The notes: a model not told the origin generated them from the sequence alone. A stretch of DNA of 64,000 nucleotides from an uncultured bacterium (GCA_949291545.1 CASEWB010000009.1:62001-126000); one strand, 5' to 3'; counted from the stretch's first letter, positions 1 through 8,603 are shown. Numbers and translations are program-made.

Positions 1-999
1 CCCGCTAATTTGGAATGCGTCCCCGGCGGTTCTTCCGGCGGCAGCGCGGCAGCCGTGGCGGCGGGTATGGTGCCGGTGGCATTAGGGACGGATACGGGCG
101 GTTCAGTGCGTCAGCCGGCCGGTTTTTGCGGCGTAGTGGGCATTAAGCCCGGTTATGGGCGCATTTCGCGCTATGGCGTGATTGCGTTTGCCTCCAGTGC
201 CGACCAAGTGGGTATTTTAGCCCAAACGGTGGCCGATTCCGCCAAAGTGCTGGAAGTAATTGCCGGAAAAGACGTGCACGATTCCACTTCGTTAGAAGCG
301 CCGGTGCCCGCGTATGACTCTTTGTTTACGGACGGGTTAAAAGGCGTGAAAGTAGGCCTGCCCAAAGGCTTTTTGGACGGTTTAGGCCAAGATATCAAAG
401 ACAAAATGCACCAAGCGGCCCAGCAACTTGAAAGCTTGGGCGCGGAACTGGTGGAAGTGGAAGTCCCTTACGCCAAATATGCCGCTCCGTGCTATTACAT
501 TATTACCAGCGCCGAGGCCAGCTCCAACCTGGGCCGCTACGACGGCATCCGCTATGGATACGCCGATAACGAAGCCAAAGATTTAAACGCCTATTACGAA
601 GGTTCCCGCGCGCCGTTTGGGCTGGAAGTGAAAAAACGGTTAATTATCGGTACCTATGCGTTGACTTCCGAGCGGTACGAAGAATGCTTTTTAAAAGCTA
701 TGAAAGTGCGCGAACTGATCCGTGAAGACTTTAAAAAAGCTTTTGAAAAAGTGGACGTACTTTTAACGCCTACCTCGCCCACAACGGCCTTTAAATTGGG
801 CCAGCACGACGAGGACCCGCTGGCTTTGTACCTGGCCGATTTGTACACCTGCCAGGGCAACATTGGCGGCTTGGCCGGTATCAGCGTGCCGTTTGGCAAA
901 GACTCCAAAGGCCTGCCGATTGGCGTGCAGTTCTACGGGCCGATTTTAAAAGAGGAAAAAATCCTCAACGCGGCGTATAACTTAGAGAAAAGCATATGA
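1..999 (+). CDS. gatA: Asp-tRNA(Asn)/Glu-tRNA(Gln) amidotransferase subunit A, 5' truncated
   Basis: The frame is open at the window edge, so the N-terminus, including the catalytic Lys of the Ser-cisSer-Lys triad, lies outside. What remains begins at the amidase signature (GGSSGGSAAA), followed by TDTGGSVRQPAGFCG, which carries the acyl-accepting Ser, and the GIKPGYGRISRYG segment typical of GatA. GatA releases ammonia from glutamine or asparagine for transamidation of misacylated Glu-tRNA(Gln) or Asp-tRNA(Asn) by GatB. GatB is encoded about 38 kb away (39122-40570), so the gatCAB genes are split here. The stop overlaps the start of the next gene by 4 nt (ATGA), implying translational coupling. 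The family assignment is secure; the exact start is not visible. Confidence 0.96.
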   Translation, partial: PANLECVPGGSSGGSAAAVAAGMVPVALGTDTGGSVRQPAGFCGVVGIKPGYGRISRYGVIAFASSADQVGILAQTVADSAKVLEVIAGKDVHDSTSLEAPVPAYDSLFTDGLKGVKVGLPKGFLDGLGQDIKDKMHQAAQQLESLGAELVEVEVPYAKYAAPCYYIITSAEASSNLGRYDGIRYGYADNEAKDLNAYYEGSRAPFGLEVKKRLIIGTYALTSERYEECFLKAMKVRELIREDFKKAFEKVDVLLTPTSPTTAFKLGQHDEDPLALYLADLYTCQGNIGGLAGISVPFGKDSKGLPIGVQFYGPILKEEKILNAAYNLEKSI

Positions 1000-1448
1000 T
1001 CGTTTCCGAATTTTCGTGCGGCGGCGTGATTTTGGACGGGCGGAAAGTGTTGCTCGTGCAAGTCAAAAATATGAAGGGGAAAAAGATTTGGACTTTCCCC
1101 AAAGGCCATATTGAGCCGGGCGAAACGCCCCGGCAAGCCGCCCTGCGCGAAGTGCTGGAAGAAACCGGCTATAAAGCCGTAATCGTCCGGCCGATGATCC
1201 GAGTGAAATATGCTTTTACGTTCCAGGGCAATTACGTCAAAAAAATGGTCCAGTGGTATTTAATGAAGAAACTGGGCCGCATCGGCAAGCACGATGCTTC
1301 CGAAATTTTGGCCATACGCTGGGTATCTTTGTTAAAAGCACGCGAGTTGGTGCAATATCCCAGTGATATCCGTTTGGTGGATATGCTGCTGGCGTCTTTG
1401 CATATAGAACCGGCGGAAGAACCCGAAACGGAAATGCCGGAAGAATAG
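996..1448 (+). CDS. Nudix hydrolase
   Basis: A 150-residue protein with a complete Nudix box, G-x5-E-x7-REVLEETGY, at about residues 37-60. This motif binds the divalent metal used to hydrolyse a nucleoside diphosphate linked to another moiety. The N-terminal SCGGVILDGRKVLLVQ strand is typical of small Nudix enzymes of the MutT or Ap4A-hydrolase type; the substrate cannot be read from the sequence. It overlaps gatA by 4 nt and is followed by an intrinsic terminator, so it is the last gene of that transcript. Confidence 0.9.
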   Translation: MIVSEFSCGGVILDGRKVLLVQVKNMKGKKIWTFPKGHIEPGETPRQAALREVLEETGYKAVIVRPMIRVKYAFTFQGNYVKKMVQWYLMKKLGRIGKHDASEILAIRWVSLLKARELVQYPSDIRLVDMLLASLHIEPAEEPETEMPEE

Positions 1449-1468
1449 TTTCAGCCGTATTTTGCAGA

Positions 1469-1499
1469 ACGGGGCAGAAAATTATCTGCCCTGTTTTTT
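1469..1499 (+). terminator. Intrinsic terminator after the Nudix gene
   Basis: GGGCAGA (1472-1478) pairs with TCTGCCC (1485-1491) and is followed by a run of six T. Confidence 0.8.
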
Positions 1500-1716
1500 G
1501 TGCCCGGACGGCTTGCTCTACAGCCGGTGCTGATTGCCGCCTAGCATAAAACTTGGGAAGCGCAAAGAGCCGTTTGCCTCGGCGTTTAGCCCCGCGCCCG
1601 CGTAAGCACGCACTATTGCCCCGATCGGTTTTTGCGGTGCTGCTTTGCCCGGCAAAAATCTTTTGCAGAACCCATATTGTAAATAGAATCTTTGCCGCCT
1701 CTGCCCTACAGACAAA
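1500..1716. other. Intergenic stretch without a recognisable gene
   Basis: This lies between two terminators of convergent genes. Short open frames exist (for example 65 codons on minus at 1518-1715), but none has a ribosome binding site or recognisable protein family. I see no repeat or strong hairpin here. Confidence 0.5.
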
Positions 1717-1747
1717 TAAAAACCCCGCCTGGTAACAGGCGGGGGTT
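1717..1747 (-). terminator. Intrinsic terminator of the peptide transporter
   Basis: CCCCGCCT/AGGCGGGG stem with a short loop and flanking A and T runs; on the minus strand it ends in a T-rich run directly after the transporter stop codon. Confidence 0.8.
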
Positions 1748-1763
1748 TGCGGTAGTAAAAAAC

Positions 1764-3077
1764 TTATTGGATACCGTTCATCCATTTGATAACGAACTTT
1801 TTGATGGACAGCAGGATTAAGCCTCCACACACCGGCATAACGACCAGCCAGGTGAAGAACTGGATATTGCTGATGTGCCCAAAGTAACCGGAGTAGAAAC
1901 CGGCGGTAAAGTTCGCTAAAGCGTTGGCCAGGAACCAAGTTCCCATTAAGAGGGACGCAAAGCGCAAAGGCGCCAATTTGGTTACCAGCGACAGCCCCAC
2001 AGGGGACAAGCACAGCTCGCCCATGGTGTGGAACATATACGCAAACACCAGCCAGAAAATACCCACTTTCGCACCGGTGGTCTGCAATACATAAGACGCC
2101 GCGACCAAGATTAAGAACCCAAACGCCAGCGACATAAACGCCCACACAAATTTAGCCGGGGTGGAGGGTTCCAAGCCTTTTTTGGCCAGTTTCAGCCACA
2201 GTTTGGAGAACAAAGGCGCAAACAAGATAATGAACATCGGGTTGACGCTCTGGAACCAGGAAGTAGGCATTTCCCAACCAAAGATAAAGCGGTCGGTAAA
2301 TTTTTCGGCGAAGATCGTCAGCGAAGCACCGGCCTGTTCAAACGCGGACCAGAAGAAAATGCTGAAGAACGCCATAATGAAAATAACGGCGATGCGTTGT
2401 TTTTCTTCGGTCGTGAGCGGTTTATTGGGGTGTTCCAATTTTTCTTCTTTGGTCAGATTTTTGGGTTTTTTGCCCTGGCCTTGGAGGTATTTATCTTTGG
2501 CCCAAATAAAAATGCTCAAGCCAATAATCATACCAAAACCAGCGGCCGCAAAGCCCCAGCCAAAGCCCACTTTTTCCGCCAGCGTACCCGCTACAAAGTT
2601 GCAGATAAACGCGCCCAGGTTAATACCCATATAGAAAATGGTGAACCCGGCATCGCGGCGAGGGTCGTTGGTTTCATAGAGTTCGCCCACGATGGTGGAG
2701 ATGTTCGGTTTAAAGAGGCCGTTCCCCAACACTAACAAGAAAAGACCCGTGTACAGGAAGGACAGCGTCGGGTTGGAGGCAATAGCAAATTGACCTAAGG
2801 CAATCAAAATACCGCCTACGATAATGGCGCGTCTTTGGCCCCAAAAGCGGTCGGCAATATAGCCGCCCAATAAGGGGCTGAGGTAGATAAGGCTGGTTAC
2901 TGCGCCGTAAATCTTACTGGCGTGAGATTCCGAAAACTGCATGACTTTAATCAAATACAGCACGAGAATACCGCGCATGGCGTAGTAGCTGAAGCGTTCC
3001 CACATTTCGGTCAGAAACAAAATGTACAAACCGGTGGGCTGCTTTTCGGTTTTAACGGTTGCTACTTCTGATGTCAT
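1764..3077 (-). CDS. POT-family proton-dependent oligopeptide transporter
   Basis: 437 residues, highly hydrophobic throughout, with the POT signature ExxERFxYY (EMWERFSYYAMRGIL) near residues 24-38 in the first membrane helix. The family imports di- and tripeptides with protons across the inner membrane (DtpA/DtpT, major facilitator fold). The protein is slightly shorter than many relatives but shows the expected alternation of membrane segments, with a charged loop around residues 195-220 (KKPKNLTKEEKLEHPNKP). The start has a good ribosome binding site (AAGGAG, 6 nt before ATG). It is monocistronic, with a terminator behind it. A peptide-fermenting life style would fit but is inference. Confidence 0.93.
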   Translation of the reverse strand: MTSEVATVKTEKQPTGLYILFLTEMWERFSYYAMRGILVLYLIKVMQFSESHASKIYGAVTSLIYLSPLLGGYIADRFWGQRRAIIVGGILIALGQFAIASNPTLSFLYTGLFLLVLGNGLFKPNISTIVGELYETNDPRRDAGFTIFYMGINLGAFICNFVAGTLAEKVGFGWGFAAAGFGMIIGLSIFIWAKDKYLQGQGKKPKNLTKEEKLEHPNKPLTTEEKQRIAVIFIMAFFSIFFWSAFEQAGASLTIFAEKFTDRFIFGWEMPTSWFQSVNPMFIILFAPLFSKLWLKLAKKGLEPSTPAKFVWAFMSLAFGFLILVAASYVLQTTGAKVGIFWLVFAYMFHTMGELCLSPVGLSLVTKLAPLRFASLLMGTWFLANALANFTAGFYSGYFGHISNIQFFTWLVVMPVCGGLILLSIKKFVIKWMNGIQ

Positions 3078-3158
3078 TGATTTCTCCTTGCAATTTCAAA
3101 AGGGTACTCTATATTGTACAAAAATATGATATAGCCGGCGGGAAAAATTAGGAAGAAA

Positions 3159-3464
3159 TTAAAACCCACCGCCCAACATCAGCTGGGCAGCGTCCTGCAT
3201 GAGCAGGTAGGCTTGGTAGAAAGCGTGCGCCAAATAGAGGCTAAACAATAAAAGCAAGGCGGTGTAAATCCATTTAGCGGGGGTGGAAATGAGCTTGGAA
3301 GTCCAAACCACCGGCAGCACAAACGGCCCCAGCACCAAAGCCAGCAAAATAATACCGGAGTGGGAAAAAACAAACCCCGTGCCCGGCCGCAGGCTGCGCC
3401 CGCAAGCGCGGCAGTAATTGTCGGTTTCGTCCACTGGGCTGTGGCAGCGGGGGCAGGCGTTCAC
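3159..3464 (-). CDS. Small zinc-ribbon membrane protein
   Basis: 101 residues. The N-terminus carries two CxxC knuckles (CPRCHSPVDETDNYCRACG), a zinc-ribbon of the kind found at the head of many short membrane proteins. Two hydrophobic segments follow at about residues 34-55 and 63-88. The start codon overlaps the stop of the upstream rel gene by 4 nt, so it is probably co-translated with it. No specific function can be assigned. Confidence 0.75.
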   Translation of the reverse strand: MNACPRCHSPVDETDNYCRACGRSLRPGTGFVFSHSGIILLALVLGPFVLPVVWTSKLISTPAKWIYTALLLLFSLYLAHAFYQAYLLMQDAAQLMLGGGF

Positions 3465-4915
3465 AGTTCCACCCCTTTGCTGCGCAGGTAGCGTTTGATG
3501 TGGCTGCGCGCACCGGCGGTTTTGGCAAATTCCAGCCAGTCGCGCTTGGGTTCGCCGTTTTTGCGGGTGATAATTTCGCAGACGTCGCCGGTTTTGAAGG
3601 CATAGTCCATACGCACCATACGGTTGTTCACCTTTGCTCCTACATAATGGTCCCCAATGTCGGTATGAATGGCGTAGGCAAAGTCGATGGGGGTGGAGCC
3701 TTCCGGCAGGGATTTTACGTCCGCCCGCGGCGTGAATACAAAAATCTGCTGCAAGTTGACGTCCGTCTTAAATCCTTCCAAAAATTCCCGCGGGGCGGTT
3801 AAATCCTGCTGCCATTCAATCCAGCGGCGGATCCAGTTTATTTTTTCGTCAAAGTTTTTGTCTTGCTTTACATTTCCCATCTTATAGCGCCAGTGTGCAG
3901 CGATACCGTATTCGCAGGTGCGGTGCATGTCTTCGGTGCGGATTTGGATTTCTATAATGTCCCCGGTGGGGGAAAGCACCGTAGTATGAATGCTTTGGTA
4001 CATATTGGCCTTTGGTGTGGCGATATAATCGGTAAAAGTACCGGCAATGGGTTTAAATACGCTGTGCACCAGGCCCAGGGCGCGGTAGCAGTCCTGCAAG
4101 GTTTTGGTGATAATGCGCACGCCCAGCGAGTCCTGGATTTCCGCAAACGTACAGTTGTGTTTTTGCATTTTGCGGTAAATGGAATAATAGTTTTTGGCGC
4201 GGGCCAAAATGCGGAAGTCCATATGTTCCGCCTGCAAAGCCGGTTCCAGTTGTTTTTTAAAAGCGTTTAGAGCGGCCTGGCGGTCCGCGGTGCGGGCTTC
4301 CACCTGGCTTTTAATGCTTTGGTATTCTTCCGGGTGCAGGTATTTAAAGGATAAATCTTCCAAATCGGTTTTGATGGTGAACATTCCCAGGCGCTGGGCC
4401 AAGGGGGCGTAGAGAGAGATAGTTTCGTAAGCTTTAAATTTTTGGCGGTCGGGCGGCATTACGTCCATTGTGCGCATATTGTGGGTACGGTCGGCCAGCT
4501 TAATCAAAATGACGCGTACGTCTTCGGCCACGGCAATAAGCATTTTGCGCCAGTTTTCCACGGTTTCTTCGTCCGTGGACGAGAATTTCAAATCGCTGAT
4601 TTTGGTTACGCCCTGCACCATATGGGCGATTTCTTTGTTAAATTCGCGCTTTAAGTCTTCCAGCGTGACGGGAGTATCTTCCACCGTGTCGTGCAGCAGG
4701 CCGGCGCAGATGGTATCGGCGTCCAAATTAAAGTCCATCAAAATATTGGCCACATGCTGGCAGTGGGTAAAATAAGGCTCGCCGCTTTCGCGCTTTTGCC
4801 CTTCGTGTGCTTTTTCGGCAAAGTGGTAAGCTTTCTCAATCAGCGAAGTATCCTGATTGGGGTTATATTCTTTAAATTTGCGCAGCAACGTTTGTAAATC
4901 CGGTGCATCAGCCAT
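3461..4915 (-). CDS. rel: Short Rel/SpoT-type (p)ppGpp synthetase/hydrolase
   Basis: 484 residues. The HD hydrolase domain covers about residues 25-180 (HCQHVANIL at 51-59, HDTVEDT at 75-81) and looks intact. The synthetase domain follows (RAKNYYSIYRKMQ; DYIATPKANMYQSIHTTV; EIQIRTEDMHRTCEYGIAAHW), then a TGS domain at about 385-450 (IFVFTPRADVKSLPEGSTPIDFAYAIH). The protein then ends, lacking the helical, zinc-finger and ACT regions of full-length Rel proteins of about 700-750 residues. It is therefore predicted to be bifunctional, making and degrading the stringent alarmone. It is downstream of lpxB with a 3-nt gap and 4-nt coupled to the zinc-ribbon gene. Confidence 0.92.
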   Translation of the reverse strand: MADAPDLQTLLRKFKEYNPNQDTSLIEKAYHFAEKAHEGQKRESGEPYFTHCQHVANILMDFNLDADTICAGLLHDTVEDTPVTLEDLKREFNKEIAHMVQGVTKISDLKFSSTDEETVENWRKMLIAVAEDVRVILIKLADRTHNMRTMDVMPPDRQKFKAYETISLYAPLAQRLGMFTIKTDLEDLSFKYLHPEEYQSIKSQVEARTADRQAALNAFKKQLEPALQAEHMDFRILARAKNYYSIYRKMQKHNCTFAEIQDSLGVRIITKTLQDCYRALGLVHSVFKPIAGTFTDYIATPKANMYQSIHTTVLSPTGDIIEIQIRTEDMHRTCEYGIAAHWRYKMGNVKQDKNFDEKINWIRRWIEWQQDLTAPREFLEGFKTDVNLQQIFVFTPRADVKSLPEGSTPIDFAYAIHTDIGDHYVGAKVNNRMVRMDYAFKTGDVCEIITRKNGEPKRDWLEFAKTAGARSHIKRYLRSKGVEL

Positions 4916-4918
4916 AAA

Positions 4919-6073
4919 TTACTCGTGTTTTAAATCGTTTAAAATTTCCGCCGCCGCCCGCTTGGCTACCCCGGGTTCCCCCAGGCTGGCGCGGAGCTTT
5001 AAAAGTTCTTCGCGCATGTGGGCCAGTTGGGGCGGGTTCTGGAACATGGCCATCGTTTCCGCCGCTAATGCGCGGGGGGTGGCTTCGTGCTGGATCAGCT
5101 CTTTGACCAAGGCCTTTCCCGAAAGCAAATTGACCAGCGAAATATACGGCACTTTAATAACCATTTTAGCAATTTGGTAAGTGGGCCAAAACAGCTTGTA
5201 AGCCACTACCATCGGAATGCCCAAGAGGGCGTTTTCCAGCGTGGCAGTGCCGGAGCAGGCCAGCAGGAAATCCATTTCCGAGCGCAGCGCATAGTGCGTG
5301 TCTTTGACTAAGTGGAAATTGTCGTGCGGTTTTTCGCCAATCAAATCCAAAAATACCTGTTCGTCGGCGTCCGGCAGCAGGAACATATAGGCCTGCGTGT
5401 GGGGAAATTCCTTTAACACTTGTTTAAACGCTTGGTAAAATACCGGGGTTAAGCGTTTGATTTCGCCCATGCGGCTGCCGGGCAGCATGCCCAGCTTCCA
5501 CGCGTGGTTTTTGCGGTCGGCGATGTGGTAATCTTTTGGCATCGGCTCGGGCAGTTGGTCCAAAAGCGGATTACCCAAAAATACTGCATTACCGCCGAAT
5601 TTTTTGTGGAATTCCGGCTCAAACGGATAGATGGTGAACATCTTTTTAGTTAGTTCCGCCAGGCGTTTGGCGCGGTACTGGCGGCTGGCCCATACTTGCG
5701 GCGTTACATAATAGTAGGCCGGAATATGGCGGTGTTTGGCCATACCTAAAATTTGATGGTTGAAGCCGTAAAAATCCACTACGATAAGCGCCACCGGGTT
5801 TTGCGTTTCCATATAATCGCGGATTTGGTTCATTAGGCTAATCCACAACGGCATTTTTTTAAGTGGTTCAATAAATCCGCTGGCGCCTTTGCTGGCTAAA
5901 TCATACAAGAACACATCACTCACGGCCTGGAGCTGTTTGCCGCCAATAGCGGTTACGCGCACGTCCGGGTCGGCTTCTTTTAAGGCGCGCACCAAACCGG
6001 CGGCGTGAATATCGCCGGACACGTCCCCCGCGACGAGCAAAATATTTTTAGTAATTGGCGTAATGGTGGACAT
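4919..6073 (-). CDS. lpxB: Lipid-A-disaccharide synthase
   Basis: 384 residues, the usual size. AGDVSGDIHAAGL at about 15-27 matches the N-terminal signature of LpxB (AGExSGD in many homologues), and GNPLLDQLP and LLPGSRMGEIKRL are typical of the GT19 fold. LpxB joins UDP-2,3-diacylglucosamine to lipid X, giving the lipid A disaccharide at the inner membrane. The ATG overlaps the upstream oxidoreductase stop by 1 nt (TAATG), so the two are coupled. The other lipid A genes of the window are far away at 61358-64000. Confidence 0.93.
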   Translation of the reverse strand: MSTITPITKNILLVAGDVSGDIHAAGLVRALKEADPDVRVTAIGGKQLQAVSDVFLYDLASKGASGFIEPLKKMPLWISLMNQIRDYMETQNPVALIVVDFYGFNHQILGMAKHRHIPAYYYVTPQVWASRQYRAKRLAELTKKMFTIYPFEPEFHKKFGGNAVFLGNPLLDQLPEPMPKDYHIADRKNHAWKLGMLPGSRMGEIKRLTPVFYQAFKQVLKEFPHTQAYMFLLPDADEQVFLDLIGEKPHDNFHLVKDTHYALRSEMDFLLACSGTATLENALLGIPMVVAYKLFWPTYQIAKMVIKVPYISLVNLLSGKALVKELIQHEATPRALAAETMAMFQNPPQLAHMREELLKLRASLGEPGVAKRAAAEILNDLKHE

Positions 6074-7137
6074 TATTTATCGTCTCCTTTTAATTGGCCC
6101 AGGGTTTCGTCCAGCACGGCCTGCGCCGCGCGCGCTACGGAGCTGATGGCCTGGAGCGGCTTGGGCGTGTGCAGGTGCCCCGTTTTGGGGATATCAAAGC
6201 GGTTCATTTTTTCGCAAATTTGCAGGGCCAAGTCCAGCGCTTTGGTGCCCTTTTCGCCGCTGGGGGCGGGGGTTTTGGCGGTTTTAATGCAATCTATAAA
6301 ATGCAGAATTTCGGCGGTGATGGGCAGCTGTTTTTCCACTTTGGGATAGTTGACGGTTACGTCGTTCATACTCTCAATGACCGGTTTTTCTTTCCGGTAG
6401 GTTTTCACGCGGGCGTTCATAAAGTCCACGGACACATAGCCGTCCGGTTGGAATAAATGCATAAAACGGGCGCGTTCAAAGCTGGCGCGGCTGGCGGTTA
6501 CGTCGGCCACGGCGCCGTTGGCAAAGTGCAGGCGCACGTTGGCGATGTCTTCGTGCGGAGAGAAAACGCTCAGCCCTACTGCATCTACGCTGACGACTTC
6601 GCTGGGAACCAGGGTGTAAAGCAAATCGATGTCGTGGATCATTAAATCCAGCACTACGCTGATGTTGGCCATGCGGCCGTCGTACGGGCCTTGGCGGGTG
6701 ATAGTGATAAAACGGGGATCTTTAATGTATTTGGTGGCTTCCACCACGGCAGGATTAAACCGTTCCACATGGCCCACCTGCAAAACGAGCCCGTGGCGCT
6801 TGGCGCATTGGATTAAGTCCCGCGCTTCCTGCATGGTAACGGCAATCGGTTTTTCCACCAGTGTATGCACACCGTGTTCCAGGCAGTACATACCAATTTG
6901 GTGGTGCAGCGGCGTGGGGGCCGCTACGATAACAGCGTCCACTTGGGGAACGAGTTCCTCGGGTTTAGAATAGGGAGTGCAGTTGTATTCCCAGGCCAGT
7001 TTTTGGGAACGCATCAGGTCCGGGTCGCACACGCCGACCAGCGTTACGCCTTTCATATTAGCCAGGGTGCGCGTGTGGAAAGTTCCGATTTTGCCGGCGC
7101 CGATGACGCCGAATTTGATAGGTTTGTCTTGGGCCAT
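6073..7137 (-). CDS. Gfo/Idh/MocA-family oxidoreductase
   Basis: 354 residues from the ATG at 7137, chosen because GGAG lies about 9 nt upstream; longer in-frame starts run into the divergent ndk gene. The N-terminal Rossmann motif is GVIGAGKIGTFHTRTL, and VEKPIAVTM is the conserved EKP motif that holds the catalytic Lys in this family. These enzymes oxidise or reduce sugars with NAD(P). Its tight coupling to lpxB suggests a sugar-nucleotide role in lipid A assembly. A candidate is GnnA, which oxidises UDP-GlcNAc on the way to the diaminosugar form, but no GnnB-like aminotransferase is in this window. Confidence 0.85.
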   Translation of the reverse strand: MAQDKPIKFGVIGAGKIGTFHTRTLANMKGVTLVGVCDPDLMRSQKLAWEYNCTPYSKPEELVPQVDAVIVAAPTPLHHQIGMYCLEHGVHTLVEKPIAVTMQEARDLIQCAKRHGLVLQVGHVERFNPAVVEATKYIKDPRFITITRQGPYDGRMANISVVLDLMIHDIDLLYTLVPSEVVSVDAVGLSVFSPHEDIANVRLHFANGAVADVTASRASFERARFMHLFQPDGYVSVDFMNARVKTYRKEKPVIESMNDVTVNYPKVEKQLPITAEILHFIDCIKTAKTPAPSGEKGTKALDLALQICEKMNRFDIPKTGHLHTPKPLQAISSVARAAQAVLDETLGQLKGDDK

Positions 7138-7159
7138 AAAAATCATCTCCGTTCTATTT

Positions 7160-7190
7160 ATTATACTTAAATGTCCCTGGTATTGGGCAA
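7160..7190 (-). promoter_or_regulatory. Possible sigma-70 promoter of the oxidoreductase-lpxB operon
   Basis: Minus-strand TATAAT at 7165-7160 with TTGCCC at 7190-7185. The 19-nt spacing is long, so only the -10 is convincing. Confidence 0.5.
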
Positions 7191-7214
7191 AAATCCTTCG
7201 CGTTCGTAAAAAGA

Positions 7215-7242
7215 TTGACAGGGTTTTTAAGATTGGTATAAT
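7215..7242 (+). promoter_or_regulatory. Consensus sigma-70 promoter of ndk
   Basis: TTGACA (7215-7220) and TATAAT (7237-7242) are both perfect, separated by 16 nt. The expected transcription start is at about 7249-7250, which is the A of the ndk ATG. The mRNA should therefore lack a leader, and no Shine-Dalgarno sequence is present. Confidence 0.85.
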
Positions 7243-7249
7243 GTTACAT

Positions 7250-7708
7250 ATGAGATATATGGAAAGAACACTCGTTCTAATTAAACCTGATGCTATCGAA
7301 AAACGCATCAGCGGTCTGATTTTGGACCGGTTGGATCACCTCGGCCTGCAAATGACCGGGGCCAAAGTGGTTTCGCTGACGGAAGAATTGGCCCGGGCAC
7401 ACTACAAAAATTTGGAGGGCAAACCCTTCTTGGAAGAAGTTATCCAATATATGATGGGTGAATTTAACAATGTGCCGAACCACAAAATTTACGCATTCGT
7501 TTTCCAGGGCGAAAATGCCATTGCCAAAGTGCGCCAGGAAATTGGCAGCACCAACCCGGAAAAAGCCGCCCCGTGGACAATCCGCGGCAGCTTTGGCCGC
7601 TTTATTGGCGATGTAATGCAAAACTGCGTGCACGCGTCCGGCTCGCCGGAAGATGCGGAAAAAGAAATTGCGCTCTGGTTTAAACCCGAAGAGGTTTTGG
7701 ACCGCTAA
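7250..7708 (+). CDS. ndk: Nucleoside diphosphate kinase
   Basis: 152 residues from ATG 7250. It shows the family hallmarks RTLVLIKPDA near the N-terminus, GSTNPEKAAPWTIRGSFG, and the active-site His in NCVHASGS followed by EIALWF. The enzyme transfers the gamma phosphate between nucleoside triphosphates and diphosphates through a phosphohistidine. A second in-frame ATG at 7259 would give the more usual N-terminus (MERTL); neither start has a Shine-Dalgarno sequence. The perfect promoter positions transcription start at the first ATG, favouring leaderless translation. Confidence 0.95.
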   Translation: MRYMERTLVLIKPDAIEKRISGLILDRLDHLGLQMTGAKVVSLTEELARAHYKNLEGKPFLEEVIQYMMGEFNNVPNHKIYAFVFQGENAIAKVRQEIGSTNPEKAAPWTIRGSFGRFIGDVMQNCVHASGSPEDAEKEIALWFKPEEVLDR

Positions 7709-7709
7709 C

Positions 7710-8579
7710 ATGCTGGGCAGTTTGGTCAAACGTATCGTGCCGGCGGCTGTATTGCTGGCGAGTTTTCTGCCGTCTGCTTCTGCAGCCCCCAAGGAACAAT
7801 CCGTTTCGCTCTCTACGCAGGACGGTTGGTCCTTGGCTGCGCTTTATCACCCGGCGGACGACGGCCGCAAGACGGTTGTGCTGTTGCACGATTTGGGCAA
7901 AAATAAAGAAGAATTCAGCACCTTTAAAGCCAACCTGGCCCAAGAAGGGTTTGGCTATTTGGCGTTGGATTTGCGCGGCCACGGGCAGAGCACGGGCAAC
8001 GGGGAAGCCAACTCGTTTGCCAAAGAAGGCGTAGATAACGAATTTAATAAAATGACGCGCGATGTGGACGCGGCGTTGTCTTTTTTGCAAAACAAAGGGG
8101 TTTCTGCCCAAAATACCGTAGTGTTGGGGGCTGGCCTGGGCGCCAATGTGGCGGCCAAGAGCATGAGCTTTTCCCCCGATGTAGCGGCGGTAGCCCTTAT
8201 TAGCCCGACGGCTAACAACCGCGATGTTCTTTCCATTCCGGCTATGCGGTTGTACAAAGGCGATATTTTAATTGCGGCTGGCGCGGCGGACAAAAAAGGC
8301 TTTTTGGAAGCCAGCGTAATCCGCAATGTGGCGTTTTTAAGCGCTGGGGAGGGGAAAGTTACGTTCCTAACGGCGTATGATTTAGCTTCGCACGATATGT
8401 TGGACAAGTATTTGCGCCCGTCGGTGATACAGTGGCTTAAGACTCCGCATAAACCGGAGGTATTGCCAGACGAACCTCCCGTGTCCGAACCGCTGGACGC
8501 GCAAACCACACAAGGCTTATTTATCGCCCCTTCCGCTACGGAAGAATCGCTTGTTCCGTCCGTATTGGGGGCCGAGTAA
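7710..8579 (+). CDS. Secreted alpha/beta-hydrolase-fold protein, nucleophile apparently missing
   Basis: 289 residues from ATG 7710, one nt after the ndk stop. The first 22 or so residues form a signal peptide ending ASAAP. The fold is recognisable from TVVLLHDLGKNKEEF (oxyanion segment), GYLALDLRGHGQS and a late LASHDML that could carry the catalytic His. At the nucleophile elbow, where G-x-S-x-G is expected, the sequence is GAGLGAN, so the Ser is replaced by Gly. The protein may be a non-catalytic binding protein or use another residue. The C-terminal tail (about 245-289) is Pro/Glu-rich and probably unstructured. Confidence 0.75.
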   Translation: MLGSLVKRIVPAAVLLASFLPSASAAPKEQSVSLSTQDGWSLAALYHPADDGRKTVVLLHDLGKNKEEFSTFKANLAQEGFGYLALDLRGHGQSTGNGEANSFAKEGVDNEFNKMTRDVDAALSFLQNKGVSAQNTVVLGAGLGANVAAKSMSFSPDVAAVALISPTANNRDVLSIPAMRLYKGDILIAAGAADKKGFLEASVIRNVAFLSAGEGKVTFLTAYDLASHDMLDKYLRPSVIQWLKTPHKPEVLPDEPPVSEPLDAQTTQGLFIAPSATEESLVPSVLGAE

Positions 8580-8603
8580 ACAAAACGCTTGGGAGGCGTT
8601 CTT

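Noticed and set aside
1237..2145. 302-codon minus-strand frame over the Nudix gene and transporter end
   Set aside because: It overlaps two well-supported genes, has no family resemblance and biased Cys/Arg content typical of a shadow frame.
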